A DNA stretch of 64,000 nucleotides. Source: Rostratula benghalensis. Taxonomy: Eukaryota > Chordata > Aves > Charadriiformes > Rostratulidae. Under the pieces are notes generated by a model. It saw nothing but the letters and a program-made list of their open reading frames with translations. It did no database searches and was not told where the DNA came from. Position 1 is the stretch's first letter. Each line of letters opens with the position of its first letter. The stretch lies in NCBI GenBank assembly GCA_013399305.1, contig VXAI01000273.1:268839-332838 (forward strand), read 5' to 3'. Below, piece by piece: positions 37,001 through 52,000 of the stretch. Made by a program: the position numbers and the translations under genes.

Positions 37001-40000
37001 TTAATACTTCTTTGAAACTGTAGTTAATACTTCTGGTTTTTGCTTCTGCAACAGTAGTGCTTCAGAGTCGTCCTGACTGAGTCTTGTCTCCACCCTAGTC
37101 TCATACATGGATCTATATCCTCAGTCACAGCACAAGATATGGAGCTGAGTTACTAGGAAAACAGTCTTTCAGTAATGCTATTAATAGCTTGTTAAGTATG
37201 TGAGAGTAAACTAGATAAAGTATTTAATTAAGATCTCCAAACTTTCAAGGCAAATGCAGTTTGTAATTCTGTAAAATGTTAGGAAATCAGTTCTGCTGAA
37301 ATTTTCATAGGGAACCCAGCAGTGCAAACAGCAAGGATGTGTCATTCCTGTACTTTTCCCGATAGTGATCTATGTTTTTCACGAGAATGTTATTTTTAAA
37401 ACAGATAAATGTGTTACTAGAAGTAGAATAGAAGCCTAATATGACCTACTAATCAGGGTAACAGCATCAAAGGTGAATTATATTAATACAATCTGAGTTC
37501 TTAAAATCCTGAGACTCTACAACAAGCTGGATATATCAATGGCTAATACTAGTAGGAATACTGTTGTAATTATTCTATTCCCTTTGGTGTATCTGGATGC
37601 CCAATTTTTTATAATTTCTGTTTTGGGCACTATGCTATGAAACATTTTTCTCTCAAAGTGTTGCTTTGGAGTCACTTCTAGTTTATATCTTGGGTATAAA
37701 GAAGGAAATACTTCAATCAGTATTTCTCCTTAACAACAAATCAGGAAATCTTAACGCTGTATCACAGAATATCACGGATTGGAAGGGACCTTGAAAGATC
37801 ATCTAGGATCTTTAGGGATTATTCTGAAGAGGGAAGAAGAAAGAAATGAGGGAAATATATTTTCCAAATTTTAAGTGTGTAGCTTTTGCCTGTTAAAAAA
37901 AAAATACCCTGAATACTAAACTTAAAAGTGAAATGAAAAAAGCAGTAAATAAATTCCAATATCCAATATATATGAGACCAATATGCCATGGAGTATGGGG
38001 AATATCTCTGGGAGAACTGTTCCTTGTCCAGGGTATTATTTGAAAACTTGTGGCTTGAAAGTCTTTCTCTTGTTAATCCAAGCACTGAAAGTGTCAGTAT
38101 TCGTGTATGATACCAGGAGTTTAGCAGTGTAACACTAATGCTGTTTTTCTGGGATTTGTTTCTTAAGTTTCCCCATTGCTATTACTATTCTTTCTCCTGT
38201 TTGAATATATGTCTCCTTTCTTCCTTTCCTCCCGCTCTTTCTGACTCTTAAATGCCAAAACATAATATTCTGGTACATAACAAAATTATATTCATTTTGT
38301 TTTCCTTCTTTACTGTGTTTTACAAGTTAGATATGAATGACAACTTGCTTATTTTTAGCCTTTGTTATTGGTTTTGCGTTTTTTCTTTTAATATTTTCAA
38401 ATGTGATTCATAATAGGGAGGAAATTGTTTCCAAGTCACACAAAGGATGGATTAAGAGTCATCTTGGTTCTGTATAAAGAAAATCTGTCTCTCTGTATTT
38501 TTCTGCCACATCACTCCACATTATCTTCCAGCACCCAGATTAACAGATGAAAAAGTGAAATCTTACATAGCTGCGTTTACTTTTCTCCCAAACAAAATAT
38601 TTGAGTTATCTTTCTAAATAAATGTCAGAAATATATTGCGCCAGAGGGCATGACCTAAAATTTTACTGCACAATTAATTAGGTACTTATGTTGTTTGGAA
38701 CTCTTTTTGTTAGCCTTAATATTGCTATTCTTTATATTTCCTAAAAATAAAGAAAATCAGATATGGTTCAAATTTCAACTGGTATTTACTTATTCACTTC
38801 CCCCATAATTTTGAGTTATGATAAGTTATAATTCTATGACGCTCACTAGGACTTCATAATTCTGGTAATTTCTGATACTCATAACAAAGAAGCTGAAAGA
38901 AATATTAGCCTTTATGAAGTCACTGGGAATTTCTATTTTTATTTCTCTCAGCTAGTATTCACAATGTCTGTTAACAAGTATTGTCACTTCTTAACCTATA
39001 AGTTCATGTGACTTTTGAATACGTTCATAATTTTGTTCCAGGTAGATTTCAAAAATTTCATTGCAAATTGTCTATTTTTTGTCTATTTTTTGTCATCGCA
39101 GTTTTGAAATAAATGCAGATGCAAAATGATACCTCTATATAGCTTTAGTATGCCAAATATAATTCCAGTTTTAAAAGCATCCTGGGAGTGCACATTCTCA
39201 TTAGACCTCTTCCCTTTCACAGTCACTATCCTCTGGACCTCGGTGGGAATGACCACCTCCCAGCTCTCCTCTGTGCTCAGGTCCTGCCAGAAAAAAATCA
39301 TGACACAGGAGGTTTTATCTTCTCCTTAAAAGACACCATTCTCCACCACTGTGACACAGGGTGGTGGAGACATTCTCTGCTTTTAAATTTTAACTTTCTT
39401 GGACACATTTTGAGGTCTAATAGAAATAATCAGCTGAACTGTTTCTGTTTCAAGCAAAACTCCATAGACTCCAGAGATGATCTACCATTATCCAGAGGAC
39501 ATTTAGGAAAGCAATGTCTCTTAGATTGTTAAGTGTCTTCCATACCCTTTTCAGCCTGAATCCAGAGAGCTTTCCCTGCTCAGCATCAACGAGATAAAAA
39601 AAGATAGAATGGGCTATTTCTTCTAGCTGGTGAAGGACACTTTTCAAAAGACAACACTATTGCTGTAACTCATCCATATCTTAAAAACAAAATACATGTT
39701 TGAGAACTATTTCTCTGGCTTGAAAAATTAGGAACACAACATTATCAAGCATTACTTTTAATGCTTTGGAATCATATTTTACTTATTATCTCTGTTGCTC
39801 ATTATATACTCTATATATATATATAGGAGGTAGACCACGAGAAGGCTTTTATATTGTGAAAATAGAGGTGGGTGATTTATCTAACCAAAAAAAAAACAAA
39901 CAAAAAAACACCCAAAAAAAACCCAAACCCCAAAAAACCCTCAAACCATTCTTGTTTTCACAGAAGAAGATAAATACGGTCTTTACTCCAGTTTGTTGTT

Positions 40001-43000
40001 CAAGTATTTTCTGGCAGAGGGAGTTGTCTGTGGACATGACTTGTTTGTTGCTTCTGCTAAAGAGCATCCTGACAACATCTTAAAGGTAATTAACACTCAT
40101 AACTTTTGACAAGTAAAACTGTAATCTCTTAATGAATTTAAATACATTTTAAAGTGTATGTACTGTGTAGTAAGAAATTAATTATCTTGATGATTCATAA
40201 GAATGTGTTGGGAAGTCCAGTAGTATTTACACTAGCCAGATTTGGGCATTAGGTTTAGCTCGTAGCCTCCATCTATGGACAATGGAGTAAGATCCTCCCA
40301 AGACCAAATCAGGCTGGGACCCTACTTATCCGTTGTTTTGATTATGGACAAAGCCAAGACAAACTGCCTGGCTTGGTTGAATGCTTTGAATAAACCCAAC
40401 TGTTTACAGTTTCCATCTGCCTATCCGGAAGAGTAGTTAAGCTGCTTCCAATATATTGAGGTGTACAATGAAACAGTGTACCATTTGTGTAGATACTTGT
40501 TGTAGTTTCCTATGGAAGAGAGTATCATTTAACATTTTTACAACTTCCCTTACGTGTAGTTTTCATTCCGACTGCCTTTGTTCTACTAAGGAAACATAGT
40601 CAGCTTTGGATCAGGTCATATAGAAAAGTTCCTTTCAGACTTCAGTGAGCTCCTAATCAAACACTAATAGTTTCCCTTATAAGGAAATTCTATAAGGTAA
40701 AAAGCCTGATCAACGCTGCAAAAAGTGCTGAAGTGTGAGGATAATCTTACAAAATTTCATTAAATATTTTATGTCTTCCTGAGGCTGCTTTATTGTAATA
40801 TCAAAAGTAACATACAATTTACTGATTACTTCTGCATCAAGTGAAGTCTGGCTGTTTCCTTAAGAGTCTTCAGAGACTATTTCTGGACAAAATGGTTACT
40901 TTTCTTTGTTCCTACCTAGTGATGGTAGATTCTGTGCCGTACCTATTCCATATTATCTTCAGAATTTGGGGGAAAAGTATGTTCTTAAAGAAATTATATG
41001 ATTGTGGTTGTGAAAAATCTAAAAAAATGTTTATGATGTTGAACCTAAAGACTTTTTATTTAGGGCAAAATATTTATCATTTGTTCTTATGTTTAAAATG
41101 TAGCCTAAACTAATGGATTATAACTTCATTGTGAAGTATGAATTACATAATTACATAATTACTTGCTATATTTTTAATAATATTTGTTTTTAAATAACTG
41201 ATAATCAAGTCATTGACTCTTTGACTGTACGATACATGATCATTGTGGTTGTTCTCATCAAAATTAAGCTATTCAAATCAATATTTTTATTGTATTGCAT
41301 TAACATTTCATAAAATGGAGCGTCTAACACATTTATTCTTCTTCCATTCACTTTTGAAACAACTGTTCATAGCATGTCCTATTTTTCCTGGCTCCTGTTC
41401 TTTATCCTTTAGCAAATTAATCAGCAGACATTGATACATACATCTATTCTTGTAATAGGTTGAGTTTCTGGTCAGTTAGTTTGATGTGACTTGCTGAGCT
41501 GTCTGATTTGGTGTATTTTTTCCCTCTTACTTTCCACGCGTAGACACTTACTGCATTCCTCAGTTGTAATTCCATAGTAGTGTTATTAATAAGAGATTAT
41601 AAATGGATGGACAATATTACTACAGGGAAGTTGAGGAAAACATAATTTTGTCTTGTCTTCTTCCTCCATTTGCTTGTTTATATATCCAACAGTACTCTTG
41701 TTTATGCTTTTCTACTCTTACTTTGACTGTTCAACACTTTCTTTGCACAGTAGAGGTGATTTCTCTGATTTGTATTGTCTTGAAATTGCTTCAGTGGAGT
41801 AACCCTGTAATATGGTAGGCATCAATCTAGTAAATTACATACTTTTTTTAAAGGTGACAGAGCACTGGAACAGGCTGCCCAGGGAGGTTGTGGAGTCCCT
41901 TTCTCTGGAGATTTTCAAGACCCACCTGGATGCAGTCCTGAATAACATGCTCTGGGCAATCCTGCTTTAGCAGGGGAGTTGGACTAGATAGAGGTCCCTT
42001 CCAACTCTGACATTTCCATGATTCGTGCCTTGCAGCCTTAGACACTTCTTGAAATGCTAATATATGTTACCTAAAAAACATTATTGCCTCACCTGGAAAA
42101 GTCGATCTAAGACTGGCATTGGCCACAGTTGAGTCTCATAATCATAGAAGCAGAGGACTTTTTCCTATGACTGCCTCACTTGGCTTTTAAAAGAGAGGAC
42201 CTTCAGGTGATTCAAGACGACTTCTCCTGCCACAAAAATGAGCTGTGTGGGATTTGGATGTCTCTACCAAGTCAAGATTTTAATATAACATACTGACTAT
42301 TGGATAATATTGCATTTTATTTAATTAGGTTAGGAATTAATTTAGTTTCAGTATGTGATTGGATTGTATTTTTTACTGGAAATACAACATATGTATGGTA
42401 CATATCAACCTGAATTATACATTTTATGCTTGTTTTTTATTTTATAAAATTCAGGTATGAATTCAATATATTCTATAGCTAGTATTCTCATTAACTGATG
42501 TTTTACATAAAGGCAGTTCCTTATGTCCATATTGTGTGGTCAGTCGATTTATACATTCAGTTCTCCGCTGAGATGCCGTATTTGCCCTATTCTAATTTTA
42601 TGATGTGATTGGAAGTTTCTTGAACCTATAACCAAGACAAATATTGCTGGTAGTAGGAAGGGGAAAAGACATTCTTATAGACCATAATTATCTTGAAATT
42701 GTATATAACTAAAAGACAAGCAGAGGATAAAAAGCCCTGATCAGCTGCCTAAGATATATTATATTACCACCCACCAATTTATCCATCATCCTTTGAAAAC
42801 ATATTCATGCCTTTTGTAGTCAAAGCTCCTCCAGGAAATTGGCATTAAAATGTAATGCTGAAAAATTATACACCTCTGGTAAAACCTACAGAACTATATA
42901 CATGCTATTTTTTAGAAAGTATTTTAAACATTTGAGAGCATTTCTGTTCTGTTCAATCTATATTCTTCAACAAAAGGTGACTTTATACTATAAGGGCATA

Positions 43001-46000
43001 AATACTGGGAATAGTACATAATACGAGAAATAATATGGTATACTTCAGTGATTGACCATAAAATAGAACCGATTGCATTGGTAAATGGAAAACTAATTCA
43101 ATAATAAAATGACTGAAGGAAACATTATATCTTACCATTCTGTTTTCAGTACCATACCTTATCAAGTTTTGACTACAAATTAAAAGGCTCAATCTTAAAA
43201 ACAAAGAGAAACTAATGAAATAGATTGGGGGGTTTTCTTGTATGTTTCCTTAACTTTACTGTATTTAGTGCTTTTTTTTTTTTTTAAATTCAGTGCTCTA
43301 AAGTTAATGCCAGCTATTTTGAAGTTTCACATAGTATATGTGTTCAAGAATGGAATGTACAAATTTGAAAACTTCCTTGAACATCACAGTCAGTAAAATT
43401 AAAATAGGATTAGATCCACTCAAGTTAGACTGGGCACCAACTGACTTCTGGAAGCAATAAAAATACAGTAACTATTAAGCAGCTTAGTTCTTTATTCCTA
43501 TTCTCCTTGTTAGTGCAAAAGTATGGTTCCAGTCCTAACAAAAAAAAAAAAAAAAAAAAAGGCAAATTTATTTATTTAGTTTGACCCAAAAATTCTAGAA
43601 CTGCTTTTTTTCCTGACTACTTAATTTATCTAGACCTTGGGGGGAACCGATTCTCACAAGTTTAATGAGAGAAAATTGGATTATACTTGCCAGTTATGGG
43701 CTCACCTTGACAGTAAAGATTGCTTTGTGTTAAGTTGCTTCTACCATGGAACCTGTGCAAAATTTGTCTCAAGAGGAAGCCTTACTGATCATTATACATA
43801 CTGGGAAATGGAAAACAGTTTCCCTGTGGGACCCTGCCCAGTGTTACCTCTATGACCATTCTGTTGAGAACCTGAAAACCTGAGGTGGAAGAGTGGGAGG
43901 TACAGAACTGCTTTCTAGATCATCTGTTCATCTCCTGTGGAAAAGTTGAAGAATTTTTTATGCAATTACTGTATTTTTATAGAATTTCTGTTTTCAAGCT
44001 GGATTGTATTACAGGGTACTTATGGACCCTATTGAGATTGCTTTTTGGAGGTTCTCTTAGAAGAAGAGAGAATAAAAAGCACATCCCTCAAAAAAAAAAG
44101 CCCTAACTTCCTTTAACATAATCTATGAGTCTGCTGCTGCCGGTGGAGATGCTTTTCCTACCTCTGTTATAAAGGATAGCCTTCTTAGAAAGAAAGGCAT
44201 TCCCCAAAATTCTACCCTCAATAAGGTCCCAATACAATCTGATGTCATTGTACTTCCAAGTTTAAAAATTAACAATGTGCAAACAGTTTTCTCTCTGGAG
44301 TACTAAAGAGAAGAAACTCTTGAGTACTAGAGCCCTTAGTGTGCCCATGTATGAGATACACAGCTTCACTATGCTTCCTGGATGTGTCCTGAAGTCAAGT
44401 CAGCCAGGGGAAACTATGCTAGCGTTCTAGAGAACCACAGTGAAAGGGAAAATGCAGCATCATTTGGTGAGGAAACTGGGAGGTGAATGTAGAGAAGTGG
44501 AATGGTTTATTAAAAAAACAATAGGGACAAGATCAAAAATCCTCCAGGCAGAAGTTTTTAAAAATTCCCCCCAAGCTGAAAAGATCTCTAAAAGAAAAGT
44601 AATAGTATATTTTAAAATATGGCATTTTGCTTAAACACAGCATTTGGAGAAGACTGAAAAAATCCCACCTCCAAGCAGCTGGTTAGACTGAGCAGACCTG
44701 AAGAACAGAAAGTGCATACTTACTCTTTTCCCACTGAAAAGATGAATGCAAAGAATGGAAGAAACTAGCAGAATGTTCTTTTGTTATTTGCAGGGTTATT
44801 TAAAAAACACTAAACAACACTAAACAAAACACTGATCTTCAGTGTTGTATTACTATGTATGCAAACAATCTCTTGATTGCACAGCTGTCTGTGTGGACTC
44901 TTTGATTGCAAAAGTACATTCAGTCACTATACTTACATTTTTCCCTCATAGATATGACTCTAAAACATTGTTTTGTCAAAAGGAAAAATGCAAATGTGGA
45001 AGAAATGATCAGGCTGGTGGCCAAGGTTTGCCAAGCTTCCATTTTCAAAGAGTGCTATTCTAATTCTTTCCTGTCTCTTTGCTATCTTGTGGTGTGAAAG
45101 AAGCTGTTCATGAATGTAAGAGGTATTTTTTCTGTCTTAATGTCCTTTAAAATCTGACATTTTTAGATTCTACATTAAGAAATTAAAAGTGTAACAGCTT
45201 GAAAGGTAAAAATATATCAGGTCTATATTCCTGTTACTCTTTTTTTCCCAATTGTATTTTCACATACATGAGCTGGTTAAGTGATTCAGCTGCTGTACGC
45301 TGTTAAATGTTATCATTTAATACACAGAAATCCAGTTCCAGTTACAGCAGTACTGAACTTTCCTACCACCTTCTATCTCTCTTTCTGAAGTAAAGATGGA
45401 TAGCCTTGTGGCAAAAAGACTACGGTTGAACCTAACCCTGGCAGTTCTCTCAGAGTTTGAAATTTCCTTTGAAAAATTGGATTTATTACATAGCTTTTGC
45501 TTATCTGTTTGTTTACTGCATGTTGGGTAAATGGAGTATCTATTTTACATTTTTCTGTATTAAAATGAAACTATTTTGATTATATAGTAATGAAATTTTC
45601 TGCATTACAAAACTGTGTTATAAACTTGATAGAGACATTGTATGGGTGTGAAAGAGAATGCTGGAAAAAAAATAATCACTTCTCTTTAAAAAGAATGAAA
45701 TCCTTTTAAGCTGTACCCACGATGGGAACTCACTAAAGTGTAAAGCTTAGTCTTTGTCAAAAGTTCAGACCAATCTAATAAAAAGATTTTCTAGAAGCAG
45801 AGGAAATAAATGCTTGGATTTTTTATCAGGTTTTTTATCTACCAATCCTTGGAGTTTTATTAGGATATTTTCTTTCATGGTCTTAGTTATGAAGTTATGT
45901 TTGTTTTAAAACAGAGATTTTACTTACCCTGTTAAAATGTATCATAAAAGTAGTAGCTTAAAAAAACCCCAAAGTTTAGGCTACAATCTTCACAAATAAG

Positions 46001-49000
46001 TATTTTACAAATCTAGTTAGTAATTTTGTAGAATTGATTTGCTCAATTAGTGAACTGTTGCTTACAGTGCTCCTCTCTAAAGATGTCCATGAATTACATT
46101 GTTACTATTAAAACTATTTAGGCCAGTGCATTATACACAGCAGCAGAGTTTACAGAATTTTATTTAGGCTCCTACCATTTCTTTTTTTCATAAGTCATTT
46201 TCTTTTTTGATGTATTGAACTTTTGCTTATTCATTACTATTCCCTCATTTATTAAGTGATTCAGAAAAAGATGAAATAAAAAAAAAAAATCCTTCGTCTA
46301 ATCTTCTTGTGTGCATTCCTGGGTTTCAATCTTGTGTGAGGAAGTTATAGCAAAGAGCAGTATCACTTGATGTAGGGTTTACTTCTGTATATGTGAAGTA
46401 GAGAATATATTCTCATAGGTAAAAAAAAAAAAAAGAAATTACCCCTTGGAGTACTTTCAATTAACCCTTTTTATTTCATACAACAGAGGAATACTACTTC
46501 CCTTTTTCTCTTCACACAGTTCCCATTTATCCTGGGTTGACATCCATTTGGTCCTTTTGAATGTCAAGGAAAAATTTCTGTAGAACAGCCTTACCTGGAG
46601 ATGAATATAAATTGTTATACAAGGGCCACTGAAAGGAGAAAAATCCTGTATCCAGTCATTTGTGTTCTTTAACAATAGCTCTTGTCTTCACAAGTGTTTA
46701 CAATCAAAATAGAATCCTCCCCCCTTTTGGGAGTAGGGCCCTTTAAACTGACATTTATATAATACATTATTGAAAAGAAAATATTTACCCTTCCTGACTA
46801 ACCATCTGGTGTCCTTTAAATACTAAAAATTAACATAATGAAAAAGAGCCTTAAATTCATGTGAGTTTATACTATTTCGATATTGTTGCAATTAGAGATC
46901 AACAGTGAATCATACTCTAATATTTTTTTCTTTCCCTTCGTCATACCTGTGATGATACTGCATTGCAAAATAGTTGCATAAAACCATTTGAGCAACATAA
47001 TTACTGATACATAAATAGATAATGTTTTAAATTCTTAAGTACTATTAATTATACAGTTATTGAAACCTGTAAGGATCAAAGGATTTTATATAAGAGGGAT
47101 TTCACATACAGCTTGGATTATGTAGCTAAATAATAGCACAGTAGTACTTCTTTAGCATTGTAAAATAGCTTAGAGAGGAGTATGATGCCTATAGCTGGTA
47201 TAATGCATTGGTAATTAAGAGGGTGTGAGGTTAAGCTTCATTAACTGCTGTGGGATTGTATCTTGGATTTTATTATCCCCTAGAGAACATAAGAAGTGAG
47301 AGAGGTCAAACTGTTAGAATCTGATTTTGCTTCATGCATCTGCCAAAACAAGGCAAGCAAAGTAATGTGGCAGCAAACACAGAAGGACATGGACTGCTAG
47401 CAGATATGGCTTGTACATCTTTTTATTACAAAGATAAAAGATTTATTAATGAAATAAATTTCGCAATAAAACATGAAATAAGCTTAGTAACCTTTGTCAG
47501 CTTGGTTTGTAGGAAAATAAATTATTTTAATTGCCTTATTATTAGCATGTTAGAAAAACCATTTTTCCCGAACTATTTTTTTTTAAAACATAGCAACAAA
47601 CTTCTATCTTTTTCCCATCCTACCACATCTCACTCTAGAGGGATGAATGCCCCAACCAAATCACACTTAACAACTTTAGCGCTTGTCTGCCTTTTTGTGT
47701 ATTCATGCTGCATAGCGAAAACTTGTATTTTAGTTGACCCCAAAAAATGCTGCATATTTTCTTTTTTTTTTGGTTTTAATGAATGCCATGATACATTTGG
47801 GGGTGGGGGNNNNNNNNNAGAGGAGGGGGAATGGTGGTTATATACCTTATGAGAGATTTGCCTTTTTTTAGCCTGGGAGAATGTAACAGTTCTCAGGAGT
47901 TGACACCCTGATGCCACAAAATTGTCAGTCCCAGAGCTTTTCAAAGTTATATAGTGTGGGAGCTTATTTTTAAGCTGAAATAGGTTAAATAGAGGTATTA
48001 CAGGCTGATAAATCAACTCTCCTTTACTTCATCTTTTGTTTAAATAACAAAGACTTTTATTTCCAAGTTCTGGAAGAAATTTGGAAGTAAGTTTTAAACA
48101 TTTTTATAATTTTATATTATTCTGAATTTCTGATTTTGATTCTAAGAATATAAATTTATTAAATACAAAATGGTCTCACAATCCCAAATACTTTTTAAAA
48201 TTCTGACAATTTTAGCAGAATTTAAGTGCTTCTTTATCTATGATAGAGAAGTACAGTCCTCAAAAATAATTATTTAGTAAACGAACGTCTTTCTCAGTTA
48301 ATAATGAATCTGGGAGAAAGGGAATTGTGCTAAACCCCTGCTCTTCAGCCTCCCACACACAGGTATTTTGAGGAGAAGCCCAGGCTTAGCCATCTTTAAA
48401 TGTCACTCTCAGAAACCATGCTTTCGACCGCTCCTCATGTGCCTTCTGCTGCAGAGTTTTCAGTTTAGTTTTTGTATAGCTGTGCGGAAGAAGCCTGTGT
48501 TCTGGGGCTGTTTTGGGTGCTGGTCTGCTTCCTCTTTTCCTTAACTCTCTTGTTTTTCCTTTTCTTTTTAAGAAGAATTTGAGAACTGATGAACACTTTG
48601 TAGTTCTTGGACAGTAATGAAACCTTTAATGAAATTGAAGAGTTCTGAAAGTATATAACCAACCAGGTGGCCATTATCTTTGAGAATATACCTATGCTGT
48701 GACAGCTGGAGACTTTTTCTCACTTGGGTGCTCTGTGTCACCCGGGCATGGGCAGGTATGGAAACAAAGAAACTGCATTTCATTTGCAGTGTCTGAGGAG
48801 GGTAGAGCCTCCAGTTCTATTTATAAAAAAAAGATGGAAAGAAGGTATGAAGATAAAAAGAAACATTTGGATCACTTCAGTTCCACTATTTGCAGTATTG
48901 CCCAGGAAGCAGTTTTATATATCTGTGTTCTTTGTCTGTAATTCTCCCCAGTCCCAAGCCTACTAACCAATTTTAAGCTTTCACCTTTTCCAAATCTGGT

Positions 49001-52000
49001 TATACAAAGATCTAGTTGAAAGCTTTCTGAAAATCATGGTCTGGAATATATGAATCAGTACCTCCTAAGAAGGGTCGGGAGAAACTGGGGGTAATGGTGA
49101 TAAAGTTAGGATGCAAATCTGGAGGGAAACAGCTTTTGTTAGTTCTGTTCATTAATCTTTATCTAAAATGTGTTTAAATTACAGTTTTTCCTATTTGTGC
49201 TTGAGTACAAAATCTTGGAATGTATTTTACCAAGGTAATATACCAAGTCGAGCTCGAGCAATTGGTCTTCAAAGTACCAGTTAGCTCCTTTTCCAGGTTG
49301 CAGCTGCATTATGTATGAAGCCTACTAAGAGTCCATAAAGTTCACAACCACCACACACAAGAATATGATTCAGGATACGTTTGCTTTAGAGCAAAGTGTT
49401 TGTTGGGGTAGCAAATAAGACCCGGTAGCCCCAGAAATGTCTCAGTACATCACGTGAAGGCGTTTCTTGAATAGGGTTAAGAACACGGTGCACCTAAGAG
49501 ACATATTCTTCAGCTAAGCATGGTAGGTAAATGCATTTTGGAAAAGCAGCTGAGGAAATAAGAGTTACTCTTGACATCAGAGAGTTCTTCAACTGCTCCT
49601 GCTTCCTTCTGTGGGGCAGCAAGGAACAAGGCAGCACACACCAGAGCTAAGCTGATGCGTTGCTGACTGCCATAGTACTGAGTCACAGAATTTTTTCATG
49701 TCGCTTTGTGAATCTAACCATGTTTAAACAATCGTTTTATAATGCTAGAAGTTTTTTATTATGCCAGAATAAAATAACTTTTAAAGTTAAAATTAAACTA
49801 TATTAGCAAAAAAGGGCTATTTCAGATAGATAGTTAGATTTTAGCTCTGGTAGCCAAAATCTTTTATCAGCTTCAGGAGAAACCATTTTTCCTTGATCTC
49901 TTAATCTGCTTCAGTCTTAGCAACAGTTAAGGCATACCACAGTGCCTAATTGGGTTGCACTGATAGTGTGTCTGTCTCTGATTGTTTTGGAATGAGCTTC
50001 TTGGGTGTCAACAGCTCATGTTTGTAGTGTCTCCCTTCCATATAGTGCCATGGAAGAAGGTTTTGTTCTGGATTTGACAGCAAGGCAGGAACTTTTTTCA
50101 GCACTGAAAGTGGCTTGTTCTTTATCGGTAATACTTGGAGAACCTTTCACCCCTTGTTGTCTTGACCTCTGTTCTATTTTACTGTAAAATACAGTCTCTG
50201 TGTAAAACATACATTGTGTGTGATTATATAAAAGCAAACGTATGTGGCTAATGTCCTGGTTTCAGACACATCATTGTCAATTATTGTATAGTAACAATGA
50301 GGCAGTTGTATAAGGGACAAGGATTTGCAGCGATGCTAGAGGAGAAAGATACTGGTGCTGTTTTTCTTCACTTAGAGTAAAGATAAATGGTAAAATATGC
50401 CATTTCCTGGATTTTGCTTTAATGGATGATGTAATGGCTGCCCAGTGGAACTGAAGCAGGATGAGGTGTCAACTACTTATAGCAGTGGTAGGATCTGAAA
50501 CAGGGGCAAGCTCAGGGAGTTTGATTAAATACTTAGGCGGGATTTCATGATCTCTTCCAAAGTGTGGCTGGCACTTATTTCCAGAAAAAACACTAGAAGA
50601 AATTGCAGGTAGTACCTAGGAGCCAGTTAATCTTGGTGAGTGAAAGGAAGAGATATCTGGAAGTACTGTTTTGTCCAGCAGAATTACTCCTGTACAAAAC
50701 TAACTTTTTAATTTAAGGTTGATTTTATTTTATTTATTTTTGAAATTACTATAACTGAGCAATATTTTGAGATGATCGCATCAGAAGTTTGTCATTGAAA
50801 AAGAAAGACCCTTGAATCTTAGCCATCTTAAATCTATGAATAACTGTATTAGGAAATAATATCTGCATAGTAGTTTTAACTGTTGAGCAATTTGTTTTCA
50901 AAATAGCACCTTAATTGGAAAACAAGATTAAGAAACTCTTTATTATAGATATCTGAGTTATAAAATTAGAAATTCAAAATTATGTCATTCTTCTATTTTA
51001 AAAATAATCCTTTATATAATCTTCTTAGAAGTAAATGCAAATAATTTCTATCTGTATATATGTGAAATGCATTGTCTTGCTTCTCAGCTCATGTTTGGAT
51101 TTATACATTCTTAGAACGTTTCATTGCAGTGTTCTGATTTCATTTTCTCCTATCTGTCAGAAATCTTTGTCTTGATTTGAAAGTTTTCCTACTTTCTTTC
51201 CGGGTAGATAGAAGGAAGCTTTTTCAGAAGTAAATTGCTTTTGTTTTACTGAAATGTCTGTTATAAATCTGTAAATTTAGTGAAAGCTCTAAGGACTAAC
51301 CTAAAATCGTAATCTTGGTGTAGCTTTCCTACCCATAAAGCTTAATTTTCACAACCATAGTAATATGAGTTTATTGTATACAAGTGCATCCTTTAAACAA
51401 GCTGCAAAAAAAATTTAACTCTCTATATAATCTCATGAAGAGCCTTTACCAGAATTTTGCAAAAAAAAAATAAAGTAAAAAAACCCCAAATTACTCAAAG
51501 GTGTAGCTTGCATCTTCTCCTTACCTACCCAAACAGATAGATACAGTTCTTCCATTCTGCAGCTTTATTGGGGTTTTCATAGCTTCCATTACCTTTTATC
51601 TCAGAGGGTGTACTTAACCACTGAAAGAAAGACATAGGCAACTGATTAGAAACGTTTGTTCTCAATTTTGTCAATAATTTTCCGTATTACATTAATTTAC
51701 TCCAAAGAAATGAAAATAGCACATGTTGCTCATTTGTTCATAAGGTCATGTATTGAACTATATGTAGGTTTTCTCTCTTGTATCCTTTAATCCTGAATTA
51801 GTCTAACACTAAGTCCCAAATGGATTCATTTTGATTTTAATTGTCTTCTTGCCAGGCGTGTCTGTTTCTACCATGTGTGCATACCTAAAGCTGCAAAAAT
51901 CACAACCATCGTAATACAAGTCTATTGTACACAAGCGTATCTTTTAAACAAGCTGCAAGAAATCTGAAAATTTAACTCTCTGCATAACCATTCTCATGAA

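Larger units (their letters stand above)
28269..39963 (+). other. ELP4 intron 2, 11.7 kb
   Basis: AT-rich intron without recognised coding sequence. Contains a 27-bp tandem duplication (31843-31896), a 47-bp CR1 remnant (37761-37807), a 10-bp perfect inverted repeat (39340-39370), a short TA tract near 39.81 kb and an A/C-rich tract (39882-39947) just before exon 3. Confidence 0.8.

Noticed and set aside
41848..42045. Minus-strand open frame
   Set aside because: It lies entirely on the reverse side of the CR1 fragment at 41853-42024.
47334..47852. 172-codon open frame, the second longest in the window
   Set aside because: It passes through nine unresolved bases, has no recognisable motif, and lies in ELP4 intron 3 without splice or promoter evidence.
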